Assembly: GCA_049802875.1 (NCBI GenBank)
Contig: JBARNH010000005.1
Span: 1 to 64,000 of the forward strand
Source of the DNA: Lutacidiplasma sp049802875
GTDB taxonomy: Archaea > Thermoplasmatota > Thermoplasmata > Lutacidiplasmatales > UBA184
Direction: 5' to 3'
DNA: 64,000 nucleotides
Shown here: positions 8,058 to 16,021 of the stretch, in pieces
How the letters are laid out: each line of letters begins with the position of its first letter
How positions within the stretch are numbered: position 1 is the stretch's first letter
Notes under the pieces: model-generated
Told to the model about the DNA's origin: nothing
Seen by the model: only the letters and a program-made list of their open reading frames with translations
The model's database searches: none
Made by a program: the position numbers and the translations under genes

Positions 8058-9002
8058 TCACCCCCTCTTCTTCCCGCGGGGGTTGCCGAGCAGCGCCTCG
8101 AGAAGGGCCATTCGCACCGGAACCGCGAGGAACGCTTGCCGGAAATACGCAGCGTGCGGGGTCGCGTCGACCTCGGGAGCGATCTCGCCGGCTCGGGGCA
8201 GCGGATGCAGGACGATAAGGCGGGCCTTGGCCGTCGCGAGGACCCCGTTGTCGATACGGTACGACCCCGCCACTTTGAGATACTCGCCCTCGTCCGGAAA
8301 CCGCTCCTTCTGAATTCGCGTCACATAGAGGACGTCGGCGTCCCGGATCGCCCGGTGGAGCTGGTCCTCCTCTTGGATCTTGGCCCCCATGTGCTCGAGC
8401 TGGTCGCGGACCTCGTCCGGCAGGCGCAGCGTCGGTGGGGAAGAGAGGACCAGTTGCGCTCCAAAGAGCGCCAGCGCGAACGCAAGTGAATGGACCGTGC
8501 GGCCGTACTTCAGGTCGCCCAGGAGCACCACGCGAAGCCCGGAGAGCGTGCCGAACGCCTCCTGCATCGTCGCGAGGTCGAGCAGTGTCTGCGTCGGATG
8601 CTGGCCCGCGCCGTCCCCCGCGTTGATCACCGGTCGAGCGGAGACCCGGGCCGCGAGTCGGGCCGACCCCTCGTTCGGGTGACGGAGCACGATGGCGTCG
8701 GCGTATCCCGTGAGCATCCGGATAGTATCGGACAGGCTCTCCCCCTTGCGCACCGAGCTCACCAGCGGGTCGGCGATCGTGACGCACCGACCCCCCAATC
8801 GTTGGACCGCCGACTCGAAGGAGAGACGCGTACGCGTCGACGGCTCGAAGAACGCCATCGCGACGATCTTGTCGGCGAGGGAATGGGTCACCTTCTTGCC
8901 CTCCGCGTACGGGATCATCCGTCGGGACGCGGCGAGCAGGGTCTCAATCTCGGGTCGAGTCAAGTCCCGGATGGAGATCAGGTCCCGGCCGTGGAGCGGC
9001 AT
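8058..9002 (-). CDS. pyrB: Aspartate carbamoyltransferase catalytic chain
   Basis: A 314-aa catalytic subunit condensing carbamoyl phosphate and aspartate. The carbamoyl-phosphate loop FFEPSTRTRLSFE, the HPTQTLLDLATM segment and the HPLPR motif near residue 265 are all intact. Length matches other archaeal PyrB proteins. A TATA-like box (minus ACTTAAACA at 9025-9033) puts the predicted transcript start at the ATG, so the operon pyrB-pyrI-GDT1 is probably leaderless. Confidence 0.97.
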   Translation of the reverse strand: MPLHGRDLISIRDLTRPEIETLLAASRRMIPYAEGKKVTHSLADKIVAMAFFEPSTRTRLSFESAVQRLGGRCVTIADPLVSSVRKGESLSDTIRMLTGYADAIVLRHPNEGSARLAARVSARPVINAGDGAGQHPTQTLLDLATMQEAFGTLSGLRVVLLGDLKYGRTVHSLAFALALFGAQLVLSSPPTLRLPDEVRDQLEHMGAKIQEEDQLHRAIRDADVLYVTRIQKERFPDEGEYLKVAGSYRIDNGVLATAKARLIVLHPLPRAGEIAPEVDATPHAAYFRQAFLAVPVRMALLEALLGNPRGKKRG

Positions 9003-9024
9003 TCGAGCGGCGAGGTACGCCCCT

Positions 9025-9033
9025 TGTTTAAGT
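9025..9033 (-). promoter_or_regulatory. TATA-like box of pyrB
   Basis: Minus-strand ACTTAAACA is centred about 27 nt upstream of the pyrB ATG at 9002, the spacing expected for a leaderless archaeal promoter. Confidence 0.6.
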
Positions 9034-9114
9034 CCTTCTTGAGCGCCGGCGACTCCCGAGTCGTTTCAGCGCGTCGCGTAAGGCCTAAGGGCCGCGGACG
9101 TTCGGACAGGCTCC

Positions 9115-10032
9115 GTGGCGTACTCTCCCTGGTCCCCCAGGATCTGGGCACTATTCCTCCTCCTCGTCGTCTTCTGGGGGTTGAACTATCCCTTCGTGAA
9201 CGTAGGGCTGGCGTTCGCTAGCCCGCTTTGGCTCGCGACGCTCCGGGCGGGCCTCGGAGCCCTCGCGACCCTCGTCATCGTCACAGGACTCCGAGGATGG
9301 GGGACGCTCGACGCGGCCGGTCGAAGAGACAGCCTGCTGCTGGGGCTCCCCAACACCGCCCTCTTCTTTGGTCTCTGGTTCTGGGCGGCACGGAGCGTGC
9401 TCCCCGGCATTGCAGCCGTCGTGATCTACACGTTCCCGCTCTGGGTCGCCGTACTGTCGAATCCCGTCCTGGGGAGCCGACTGACCGCGCGTCACTGGGT
9501 CTCGGTGGCGATCGGCTTCGCCGGGGTGGCCCTGATCTCCCAGATTGGAGAAAACGGAACCGGAGGGGTAGCATGGGTAGCGATCCTCGAACTCCTCGCC
9601 GCCGCCGTCGCGTGGGCGATGGGGACCGTGCTGTTCCAGCGTCGCTTTCCCCGCGAGCAGATGATGGAGGCGAACGCCTACCAACTCATCGGCGGGACCG
9701 TTGCACTGCTCGCGGCTACGTTCCTACTGACCCCGACTCCGATTCCCCAGCCCACCGCGACGCTCGTCGGAGCCGTCGTTTGGCTCGGGGTCGTCGGTAC
9801 CGCCCTCGCCTATGCGATCTGGACCCTGCTGCTTGGTCGAACTCGGGCGGCGACGCTCAGCGCTTTCCTCTTCCTAGTCCCCGTGGTCGCTCTCGGGGTT
9901 TCCGCCGCCTACTTCGGGGAGCGTCTTTCACTAACCCAGCTGGCGGGGGTGGGGTTGGTCCTGGTCAGCATTTACGGCATCGGACGCGCGCGATGGGACC
10001 CCCAATCGAGACAATCCCCCTCGATCGGTTGA
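9115..10032 (+). CDS. EamA/DMT-superfamily transporter
   Basis: A 305-aa protein with about ten hydrophobic helices arranged as two EamA repeats (residues about 10-140 and 155-295). The first helix holds the family's F-W-G-x-N pattern (LLLVVFWGLNYPFVNVGL), and the C-terminal helix ends with VGLVLVSIYGIG. GTG at 9115 is the start because the first membrane helix begins ten residues later. Members export amino acids, nucleotides or drugs; the substrate cannot be inferred here. The gene stands alone, divergent from pyrB. Confidence 0.85.
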   Translation: MAYSPWSPRIWALFLLLVVFWGLNYPFVNVGLAFASPLWLATLRAGLGALATLVIVTGLRGWGTLDAAGRRDSLLLGLPNTALFFGLWFWAARSVLPGIAAVVIYTFPLWVAVLSNPVLGSRLTARHWVSVAIGFAGVALISQIGENGTGGVAWVAILELLAAAVAWAMGTVLFQRRFPREQMMEANAYQLIGGTVALLAATFLLTPTPIPQPTATLVGAVVWLGVVGTALAYAIWTLLLGRTRAATLSAFLFLVPVVALGVSAAYFGERLSLTQLAGVGLVLVSIYGIGRARWDPQSRQSPSIG

Positions 10033-10074
10033 CCACCCACGCTCGCCCCGGGGCCTGCTCTACGGTCCGAACGC

Positions 10075-10674
10075 TCACGCGGTTCGAACGGGGAACTCTG
10101 CACCGCACTTCATGCACGTGCGGTTGGCCGGTCCATTGACCGCTCCACAGCTCGGACAATATCGGACCACGGGGCCCGGCTGCCTCGACGGGGATCCGGC
10201 CTCGGCAAATGGGGGAACCGCCGACAATCGAGCCGCTCCCGATTCTCCGTACGCCGGAGCGGGGGCGGCTGACGGGCTGTCCTCCCAGTCAATCGGCGCG
10301 AGTATAGCCACGATTCCACCGATGAGTCCCAAGATGGAGCCGACAAGGAATCCACCGCCGACCCAAAGCGAAATGGCCGAGACAATGACAATCCCGGTCC
10401 CCCACGGCCCCGGGGCTTCCGGGTTCACATCGTAGGAGAACAAGAGCCACCCGAGGAAGATCGCGAAGACGATGCTCAACAGACCGGCCGCCACCGGTTC
10501 GATCGCCGCCGCGGCTCCGGGGGTCGTCGAGAAGTACGCACCCACCACGAGAAGTTCGACTCCCTCGGCGAAAATGAGGAGCGCACCGACGGCGCCGAGG
10601 GCCACGACCTCCCCTCGCGGTCGCGCAGAACGGAACTCAATCAAGTTGACCAATCCCGCATGGAGCCCGTGCAC
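10075..10674 (-). CDS. Four-helix membrane protein with C-terminal zinc ribbon
   Basis: A 199-aa protein with four membrane segments (about residues 23-48, 60-80, 92-112 and 115-128), a proline/alanine linker and a C-terminal zinc ribbon (YCPSCGAVN and CMKCGAEF, about 171-193). Membrane proteins with a terminal zinc ribbon recur in Thermoplasmatota, but their role is not known. The C-terminus probably faces the cytoplasm, because a reduced zinc site is expected there. No operon partner is adjacent. Confidence 0.75.
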   Translation of the reverse strand: MHGLHAGLVNLIEFRSARPRGEVVALGAVGALLIFAEGVELLVVGAYFSTTPGAAAAIEPVAAGLLSIVFAIFLGWLLFSYDVNPEAPGPWGTGIVIVSAISLWVGGGFLVGSILGLIGGIVAILAPIDWEDSPSAAPAPAYGESGAARLSAVPPFAEAGSPSRQPGPVVRYCPSCGAVNGPANRTCMKCGAEFPVRTA

Positions 10675-10762
10675 AGTTCAACTTAGCGATGGACCGACCG
10701 CCGGCGGGAACGGCGGCGGGACGCGCGGGCTTCAACGGGCCGACTCCGAGGCATCGAGGCCG

Positions 10763-10788
10763 GAATCCTCCCCGGTAGCGGAGGATTC
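10763..10788. repeat. Perfect 9-bp inverted repeat in the 10675-10918 intergenic region
   Basis: GAATCCTCC and GGAGGATTC are separated by 8 nt. The hairpin lies between the divergent zinc-ribbon membrane gene and the SRPBCC gene. A second TATA-like sequence (GATTATACC, about 10796-10804) follows directly. It could be an operator or RNA hairpin; nothing else is recognised in this 244-nt gap. Confidence 0.4.
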
Positions 10789-10879
10789 GGGGCCCGATTA
10801 TACCTCCTGGGGCGGCCCGAGCCGCTGCTTCCCCTCCTTTGTCTCTCCGTGCCCCACGGGCGGGGCTGGTCGCACGTGG

Positions 10880-10888
10880 ATTATAAGT
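10880..10888 (+). promoter_or_regulatory. TATA-like box of the SRPBCC gene
   Basis: ATTATAAGT lies about 35 nt upstream of the ATG at 10919, giving a predicted leader of about 9 nt. It supports that ATG over the longer upstream open frame. Confidence 0.6.
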
Positions 10889-10918
10889 CGACCCGACTTG
10901 GACGGCACGGCGCCGAAG

Positions 10919-11392
10919 ATGACCCCAACTGGACCGACCGAAGTGTACGAAATACGCCGGACGTTCAATGTTCCCGCAGACTTCGCCTACCGATGGTGCA
11001 CCGACTTCACCCCCGAGGACGGCAAGTTGTCTCAGGGGGAAAACTCTCGCCAGATCCTTCGGCGCTCCTCTCGCAGGGTAGTGTACGAGGACCTCTATCC
11101 GAGCCCAAACGGTTGGATGTGGAGCCGCCAAACGGTGACCCTTCATCCGCCCAACCGCTGGACCGCGGTCGCCGAGGGAAACTATCGGCATTGGGACCTT
11201 GTTTACACCCTCCGAAGCCTGGGGGAGGAACGGACCGAGTTCACGCTCCACGGAGTACGTCGCCCGCAGTTCATGAGCCAGCAGAATCCTTCCCAACGGA
11301 CCCTGAACGCCGAGCTTCACGCGATGTGGAGGAATTATGGGATCGCGATGGAAAAGGAGTACCGGGCGTCGCGGCGACGCGCGAAGGGCTGA
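10919..11392 (+). CDS. SRPBCC/START-like ligand-binding protein
   Basis: A 157-aa protein that begins YEIRRTFNVPADFAYRWCTDFTPED, the usual first strand and helices of the polyketide-cyclase/START helix-grip fold, and ends with a long helix (LNAELHAMWRNYGIAMEKEYRASRRR). Strands rich in W and T between them would line a hydrophobic pocket. Family members bind or transform lipids and other hydrophobic ligands. No ligand or pathway can be named. The frame is open upstream to 10472, but the promoter and fold place the start at 10919. Confidence 0.75.
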   Translation: MTPTGPTEVYEIRRTFNVPADFAYRWCTDFTPEDGKLSQGENSRQILRRSSRRVVYEDLYPSPNGWMWSRQTVTLHPPNRWTAVAEGNYRHWDLVYTLRSLGEERTEFTLHGVRRPQFMSQQNPSQRTLNAELHAMWRNYGIAMEKEYRASRRRAKG

Positions 11393-11459
11393 TCGGGGCC
11401 TCGCGCCCCAGGGCGAACCGGTCGGCCTCGCACTCTCAGCGCCTTTAGGGAGCGCCTCG

Positions 11460-11708
11460 CTACTCCGGCCCCGGATACCAGAACACTACCAGTCGACACT
11501 TTGGGCAAAGACGGGCGAGATACTCTGCCGATCTCCAGAAGGATCGGGGAGCCAACTCCACCTCGGTGGGGTCCTCCGAAGCCCGTTCGGAATCGTCCGG
11601 AAAGAACAGGATTCGTGCAGGGTCTTGTTTCCCACTGCCCTGAACGTATCCCGACATTAAATGGCCGCTAGATTTCCAACATCCGATCTCTTGTGATGGC
11701 TGCGCCAT
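11460..11708 (-). CDS. Small cysteine-containing protein resembling DUF6487-type zinc proteins
   Basis: An 82-aa protein. The C-terminal CPKCRLVVFWYPG and the N-terminal GCWKSSGHLMSGYVQGSG recall small archaeal proteins with a 'CPxCGxxMxxGYV...CPKCGLVVF' pattern. The first knuckle here has only one cysteine, so zinc binding may be weakened. A minus-strand TATA box (11732-11740) lies about 27 nt before the ATG, which is good evidence that this short frame is expressed. Function unknown. Family membership is by pattern recall only. Confidence 0.55.
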   Translation of the reverse strand: MAQPSQEIGCWKSSGHLMSGYVQGSGKQDPARILFFPDDSERASEDPTEVELAPRSFWRSAEYLARLCPKCRLVVFWYPGPE

Positions 11709-11731
11709 ATCTCATTCGGGAGAAATCGACG

Positions 11732-11740
11732 TTTTATACC
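11732..11740 (-). promoter_or_regulatory. TATA box upstream of the 82-aa zinc protein gene
   Basis: TTTTATACC on the plus strand reads GGTATAAAA on the minus strand, about 27 nt before the ATG at 11708. The element is near-symmetric and could also drive plus-strand transcription from about 11762. Confidence 0.6.
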
Positions 11741-11761
11741 GACTCTCCTCTTGCGCCCGAT

Positions 11762-11890
11762 CAGAGAACGCCGCGTCCGAAGACCAGCGGCGGTCGATTG
11801 GGCGAACAGAGGTACTGGTCAGGTTACCGGGAGCAGCGAAGCCGGTCGAGCGATCACGCGTAAATCGTCTGCGGTGATTTCTCGAGTACC
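11762..11890 (+). other. Candidate structured RNA element (weak)
   Basis: No gene is visible between 11743 and 12016. The plus strand contains a CGCCGC/GCGGCG hairpin (11769-11774 with 11787-11792). It also contains a nested set: GGTACT (11811-11816) with AGTACC (11885-11890), CGAG (11847-11850) with CTCG (11881-11884), and ATCAC (11853-11857) with GTGAT (11874-11878). A TATA box at 11732-11740 would start plus-strand transcription near 11762. GC-rich sequence makes chance stems likely, so this is only a candidate. Confidence 0.2.
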
Positions 11891-12016
11891 TTGCGGATTA
11901 GGGCATCCCGGAGGTGTTCAGCACGTCAGCGGGAATCGGGAAGCAGAACTACCACACCCTGGTCGGATCGCCACGCACTTCGACGAGCCCGCGTGGATCC
12001 CCCGCATCAGCGGCAG

Positions 12017-13078
12017 CTATCCCGCGGGCGGTCGCCGCGAACCAGGGACCAGGCGCGGGAAGACGAGGTTGTTGGTGTGACTCGATGGAGGTAGGAACGC
12101 CGCGTCGCGGAGTAGTCCCACCGCGGCTTCCCCTCTCGACGTCAATAGGTAGACCTCCCCGTTGTGGCGGATGAGTCCGCAATCGACCAACTTCCGCAGG
12201 TGAAAGGACATCTTCGGAGAGTCGTCGAGCCCGGCCGCGCGCATCACTTCACTAAAGGTTGCGGACCCCACGGATAGTCGAAGGAGCACTTCCCGGCGAA
12301 TGGGGTTTGCCAACGCCTCGAGTGTCGAGTGCGTTTCACCCGGGGCGATCGAACCTGCCAGCGCGGTTGCGACGACTGGCGGGAGCCGACGAGGGTTGAA
12401 CGCGACGCGCAGCGGTCCGTGACTAGCAAGGGCCTCGCGAAGTTTCGAGAAAAGGGCCACAACGTCCTCCAGGCGATGGGCGGCGACGAGCCGTTCGGCC
12501 CCCGCGATAACGACCGCGCCGTTGGGGTGGTCGCCCAGGAAGGCGATGGACCGGTCCGCTATGCCGGCGAGGTCCTCCGGCTCGAGCCGGGCGGGGTGGA
12601 TGTGAGCTTCGGCGGCCGGCGGAGGGTCGCCCAGGAACAGGACCTCGTGTTGCCCGCCCACGGCAAGGTTCCGCGCCTCCGTGACCGGGTCCCGCGCCGT
12701 TCCCTCGGGGGCCTCGAACTCCCGTTCCTGGTCCGCCAGACGAAGGGTTTCTCGAACCTGCTCGATGCGGAACGGCTTCCGAACATAGTCGAAGGCTCCG
12801 CTCTTCATTGCTTCGAGTGCGGTCTCGACTGTTGCAAATCCCGTGATCATCACGACCAGCGTGCGGGGCCATCTCGAGCGGACTTCCCGGAGGAGCTCCA
12901 TTCCGCTCGCGCGCGGCATTTTGAGGTCAGTCAGGACGACGTCGAACTCGGCGGCCGCCATCGCATCGAGCCCTTTGGCGACAGAACTCTCGATCGCAAC
13001 CGAGTGACCCTCGTCGCGCAGGAGTTCCCCGAACTCCTCCCGGAAGACCCGGTCGTCGTCGACCACCAAGAGGCGCAC
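12017..13078 (-). CDS. Response regulator: receiver, DUF835-like domain, ArsR-type winged HTH
   Basis: A 353-aa protein. Residues 1-115 form an intact receiver with the acidic pocket (D7-D9), phospho-acceptor D51 (VVLTDLKMP), T79 and K101. Residues about 140-245 resemble DUF835 (HEVLFLGD... IAFLGDHPNGAVVIAGAERLV), a domain often linked to signalling in archaea. Residues about 255-335 form an ArsR-like winged helix (LANPIRREVLLRLS... KMSFHLRKLVDCGLI). It is therefore probably a phosphorylation-controlled transcription factor. The likely partner is the histidine kinase at 14044-15504, with the DUF981 gene between them on the same strand. The fusion of all three parts is clear; target genes are unknown. 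Confidence 0.85.
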   Translation of the reverse strand: MRLLVVDDDRVFREEFGELLRDEGHSVAIESSVAKGLDAMAAAEFDVVLTDLKMPRASGMELLREVRSRWPRTLVVMITGFATVETALEAMKSGAFDYVRKPFRIEQVRETLRLADQEREFEAPEGTARDPVTEARNLAVGGQHEVLFLGDPPPAAEAHIHPARLEPEDLAGIADRSIAFLGDHPNGAVVIAGAERLVAAHRLEDVVALFSKLREALASHGPLRVAFNPRRLPPVVATALAGSIAPGETHSTLEALANPIRREVLLRLSVGSATFSEVMRAAGLDDSPKMSFHLRKLVDCGLIRHNGEVYLLTSRGEAAVGLLRDAAFLPPSSHTNNLVFPRLVPGSRRPPAG

Positions 13079-13127
13079 AACCCGTGAAGGGTCGCAAAGG
13101 AGTTACACCTTTCTCCGTCGATCGAAA

Positions 13128-13158
13128 CCGGCGGCCACACTTTTGCCGTGGCCGCCGG
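13128..13158 (-). terminator. Strong 11-bp hairpin between the DUF981 gene and the response-regulator gene
   Basis: CCGGCGGCCAC (13128-13138) and GTGGCCGCCGG (13148-13158) pair perfectly around a 9-nt loop. The site lies in the 111-nt gap 13079-13189. It could end or attenuate the kinase-DUF981 transcript before the regulator gene. Confidence 0.45.
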
Positions 13159-13181
13159 GGAACTGGTTACCTTACCGAATC

Positions 13182-13198
13182 CCTCCGGATTACGGAGG
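13182..13198 (-). terminator. Short hairpin overlapping the DUF981 stop codon
   Basis: CCTCCG-GATTA-CGGAGG is a 6-bp stem with a 5-nt loop around the stop codon of the minus-strand gene. Its role is uncertain. Confidence 0.3.
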
Positions 13199-13873
13199 AG
13201 CTCCCAGGTGGGCCCACGCGGTGTTGTATCCGTAGTAAAGCGATGCAACCCCCGCGAGGAACACGAGGAGGAGGAATCCCCCCAGAAAGACTCGCCACAT
13301 CCACGGGTACTTCGGTGATTGTGCGCTGGGCACCGGTTCCGCTCCGGGATCGGTAGGACCCACCACGAACCAGTCGATGTAGAGCGAGATCGGGTACACC
13401 GCGATCGCGAGAACCCCGAAACCTAGGAACAGGAAGAAGGTGGGGAGCGGGTCCAGGGTCAGGGACAGGTTGTACGCGCGGTACCCGTAGAACAGGATCG
13501 CTCCGCCCGCGATTCCCGCGACGAGCCCGACCATGTGGGTGGGGCGCTTCAACTGGACCGCGATCGCGAACGACACCAGCACGAACGCGAGCATCACGAG
13601 CGAGTCGAAGAACAGTAGGTCATACGCCGCGAGGACGTTCGTCCCGTTGACCACGAGACCGAGCGGCCACGTGAATTCGCCCCAGAGAGCGATGAGCCCG
13701 AGCAATGCCCCGAGGCATCCCAAGAGGAACGTCCCTTCCTTCAAGTGGCTGAGCGCCCGGACGTGGTCGTTCCGACGCATCTCGAACCAGACCATCACAC
13801 CGGTGTAGAACGTGACCACTGTGACTAGGATCAGCAGGTCGAGGACGAGCGTTAGGTCGTCGGTGAACGTCAT
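13190..13873 (-). CDS. DUF981-family membrane protein
   Basis: A 227-aa protein with six or seven membrane helices. Features include an early GVMVWFEMRRNDH loop, LGCLGALLGLIALWGEFTWPL, and FYGYRAYNLSL before a helix pair. This pattern fits DUF981, a family of unknown function found mainly in archaea. It sits between the histidine kinase (upstream, same strand) and the response regulator (downstream), so it may sense or report a membrane condition to that system. The TATA-like element near 14004-14012 would leave a leader of about 105 nt; no closer promoter is clear. Confidence 0.75.
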   Translation of the reverse strand: MTFTDDLTLVLDLLILVTVVTFYTGVMVWFEMRRNDHVRALSHLKEGTFLLGCLGALLGLIALWGEFTWPLGLVVNGTNVLAAYDLLFFDSLVMLAFVLVSFAIAVQLKRPTHMVGLVAGIAGGAILFYGYRAYNLSLTLDPLPTFFLFLGFGVLAIAVYPISLYIDWFVVGPTDPGAEPVPSAQSPKYPWMWRVFLGGFLLLVFLAGVASLYYGYNTAWAHLGAPP

Positions 13874-13983
13874 CGATGATCACCTCGCCTCGGAGTTGGC
13901 CGGGCGCGTTCGGAATAGGACGCTTGTCGCTTGCGGTCGGTCACCGGGAGTTCGCATGGACGTTCCTCGACCCCTTCGACTGA

Positions 13984-14006
13984 GGACGGAGTATTTCCAC
14001 CGTCCA
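13984..14006. repeat. Inverted repeat GGACGG/CCGTCC upstream of the DUF981 gene
   Basis: The two arms flank GAGTATTTCCA-type sequence and adjoin a TATA-like minus-strand AATTTATGG (about 14004-14012). A regulatory site for the DUF981-regulator genes is possible but not shown. Confidence 0.3.
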
Positions 14007-14043
14007 TAAATTCGGGTTGACGAGACCTGCGCCTACGGAGGGG

Positions 14044-15504
14044 CTACGGGGGGGTGTTTCCCGCCGGTCGGCCGATCGGGAGTGTGACCCGGAACCCTGC
14101 GCCGGCTCCCGGGACGTTCCGGACCGTGATCGCGCCCCGATGGGACTGTACAATCCCGTGGCAGATCGCGAGCCCGAGGCCCGTCCCCTCTCCCTCGGGC
14201 TTCGTCGTAAAGAACGGCTCGAAGATCCGAGGAAGTGACTCGTTCGAGATGCCGGGACCGCTGTCGACCACCTCGATCTCCGCGAACTCCCCCTGCCGCC
14301 CGACGGTGATCCGAATCGACCCAACGCCGCGCATTGCGTCGTAAGCGTTGTTCAGCAGATTGGTCACGACCTGGGTGAGAGGGCCACGCTCCCCGAGGAT
14401 CTCAACGGGCGCCGTGGGGTACTCCTCGACGATGACCACGTCGGGCGACTGCTTGCCACGTAGGAAGGCGACGGCCCCACGGACGACTTCAGTCAGGTCG
14501 AGCGCGACCGGGCTCGGTTCCTCGCGGCGCGCAAAGTCGAGCAGGCCGCGGACGATGCGCGCAGCGGCCTCGATCTGCTCGCTGACCGTGTCGAGTCGGG
14601 CGAGGGTCGCCGGGTCCTGTGAGCGCCGGCGCAGGCTCTCGGTCACCAGCTCAATGTTCGCTAGAGGAGTATTGATCTCGTGCGCCACCCCCGCCGCGAG
14701 CTGACCAATCGAAGCAAGCTTGTCTGCGTGGGCCGCGCGCCGCTCCCAGCTGCGCTGCTCGGATACGTCGACGGCCACACCGAGGTAATGCGTGATGCCT
14801 CCCTGATCGTTCCTGATTGCCGTGATCGTCAGCACCACGGGCCGTTCTCGCCCCATTCGGTCGCGATTCAACAGCTCTCCGGACCACGACCCCACTGCGG
14901 GGTCGAGCAGTCCTTGCCACATTTGCTCGTAGATGGCCCTCGACGTTTGCCGGCTGCGCACGAGGTTCGGCTTGCGGCCCACGCACTCGGCTCTCGAGTA
15001 CCCGTAGATTCGTTCGAAGGCGGGGTTCACGTCCAACATGACGCCGTCCGCGTCGGTCAGCTGCATCGCGTTCGTCGAAGACCGGAATGCTTGATGGAAG
15101 ACCGTTGACTGCTCGTGCTCGGAGACCCGGTCCGTGACATCCCGAATCACGAGGAGCGCCCGACGCGGGGCCGAAGGGCGGTCGGGCAACGGCCGTATGT
15201 CGACATCCAGGAACACTCCTTTCCGGTGCTTCCGGTACCGCGCGTTCACCGCGGGGAATGTGGATTCGGTCCGGTATTGCAGGGCGGCGTCCACGGCCGC
15301 GCGGATCGCGGGGGACCAGGTCCCATCTGACTCCGGAATTTCGTGGAAATCATTGCCCAACAGGTCCGGCGACCGGCCGGTCGTCGCGAAGTATGCGGGA
15401 TTTGCCCAGGAGATGGTTCCGGGAGCGGTGATAACGGCGATCGCCATCGGTGCGGTCTCGAGCGCAGTCAGGGCCAGGTCGGGGTCCAGCGCTTCGTTCG
15501 TCAC
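14044..15504 (-). CDS. Cytoplasmic sensor histidine kinase with two PAS domains
   Basis: A 486-aa protein without membrane segments. PAS1 covers about 10-125 and PAS2 about 132-255 (NAMQLTDADGVMLDVNPAFERIYGYSRAECVG). The HisKA helix carries the phosphorylated H275 (AHEINTPLANIELV). The HATPase domain has the N-box TNLLNNAYDA (381-390), G1 DSGPGIS (414-420) and G2 GTGLGLA (440-446). It should autophosphorylate in response to a small ligand, redox state or bound cofactor in a PAS domain. The receiver protein at 12017-13078 is the likely partner. The gene is divergent from a receiver-like protein lacking the phospho-acceptor (15617-15982). Confidence 0.93.
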   Translation of the reverse strand: MTNEALDPDLALTALETAPMAIAVITAPGTISWANPAYFATTGRSPDLLGNDFHEIPESDGTWSPAIRAAVDAALQYRTESTFPAVNARYRKHRKGVFLDVDIRPLPDRPSAPRRALLVIRDVTDRVSEHEQSTVFHQAFRSSTNAMQLTDADGVMLDVNPAFERIYGYSRAECVGRKPNLVRSRQTSRAIYEQMWQGLLDPAVGSWSGELLNRDRMGRERPVVLTITAIRNDQGGITHYLGVAVDVSEQRSWERRAAHADKLASIGQLAAGVAHEINTPLANIELVTESLRRRSQDPATLARLDTVSEQIEAAARIVRGLLDFARREEPSPVALDLTEVVRGAVAFLRGKQSPDVVIVEEYPTAPVEILGERGPLTQVVTNLLNNAYDAMRGVGSIRITVGRQGEFAEIEVVDSGPGISNESLPRIFEPFFTTKPEGEGTGLGLAICHGIVQSHRGAITVRNVPGAGAGFRVTLPIGRPAGNTPP

Positions 15505-15616
15505 GATCCGGTAGGGATATCGACCGGCGGCTCATTTCCCCTTCGACGGCGACGGAGGTGAACCGTCAACTGAAACTGACGCGCGCCCTATCTCCTCTGC
15601 GAAGCCTCCGTTCGAC

Positions 15617-15982
15617 ATGAATTCCCGGGCCGTTGTGGTCGTCGGGGAGACTGCGAGCCTTGGCCGCTCCATCGGCGACCTCCTCCTCGCGGAAGGCATC
15701 CCGTGCCATCTCGTCACCGACCTCTGCGACCGCGAACTCAAGTCCTGGGGGACCGGGCCGTCGCCCGTGATCGTCGTGGCGTGCAACGAACCGTACTGTC
15801 GAACCGCCCGGCGATGGTCCCGGGGCGAGCTGCCGGGCACGAAGCTCGTCGTGGTCGGCGCCCGCGATCCCGTGGTACGGGCCGTTCCCGGCGCCCAGGT
15901 CGTGCCGCTGCCGCTCGCACGCGAATCGCTCCTCGCTCTAATCCGAGAACTCATCTCGGACGACCCGCACGACCTCCGGTGA
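15617..15982 (+). CDS. Receiver-like protein lacking the phospho-acceptor aspartate
   Basis: A 121-aa single-domain protein with the alternating strand/helix rhythm of a CheY-like fold: RAVVVVGETASLGRSIGDLL at the N-terminus, SPVIVVACNEPY at strand 3, TKLVVVGARDP at strand 4 and AQVVPLPLARESLLALIRELI at the C-terminus. The strand-3 position that should carry the phosphorylated Asp reads ACNEPY, and the usual K-P after strand 5 reads L-P. It would thus be a pseudo-receiver. It is divergent from the PAS histidine kinase and may modulate it. The fold assignment is by pattern and not certain. Confidence 0.55.
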   Translation: MNSRAVVVVGETASLGRSIGDLLLAEGIPCHLVTDLCDRELKSWGTGPSPVIVVACNEPYCRTARRWSRGELPGTKLVVVGARDPVVRAVPGAQVVPLPLARESLLALIRELISDDPHDLR

Positions 15983-16021
15983 GGGCCCAGTCACGACAGG
16001 CACGCAATCCGCTGTTCCGCT

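Noticed and set aside
6679..8787. 702-codon minus-strand frame across GDT1, pyrI and pyrB
   Set aside because: The translation is Arg/Gly/Pro-rich with no domain. The real genes lie on the same strand in other frames with full motifs.
11811..11837. SRP RNA helix-8-like string GGTCAGG...GGGAGCAGC
   Set aside because: The GNRA tetraloop and symmetric loop do not fit, the conserved Alu-domain sequence is absent, and the ends of the gap are not complementary.
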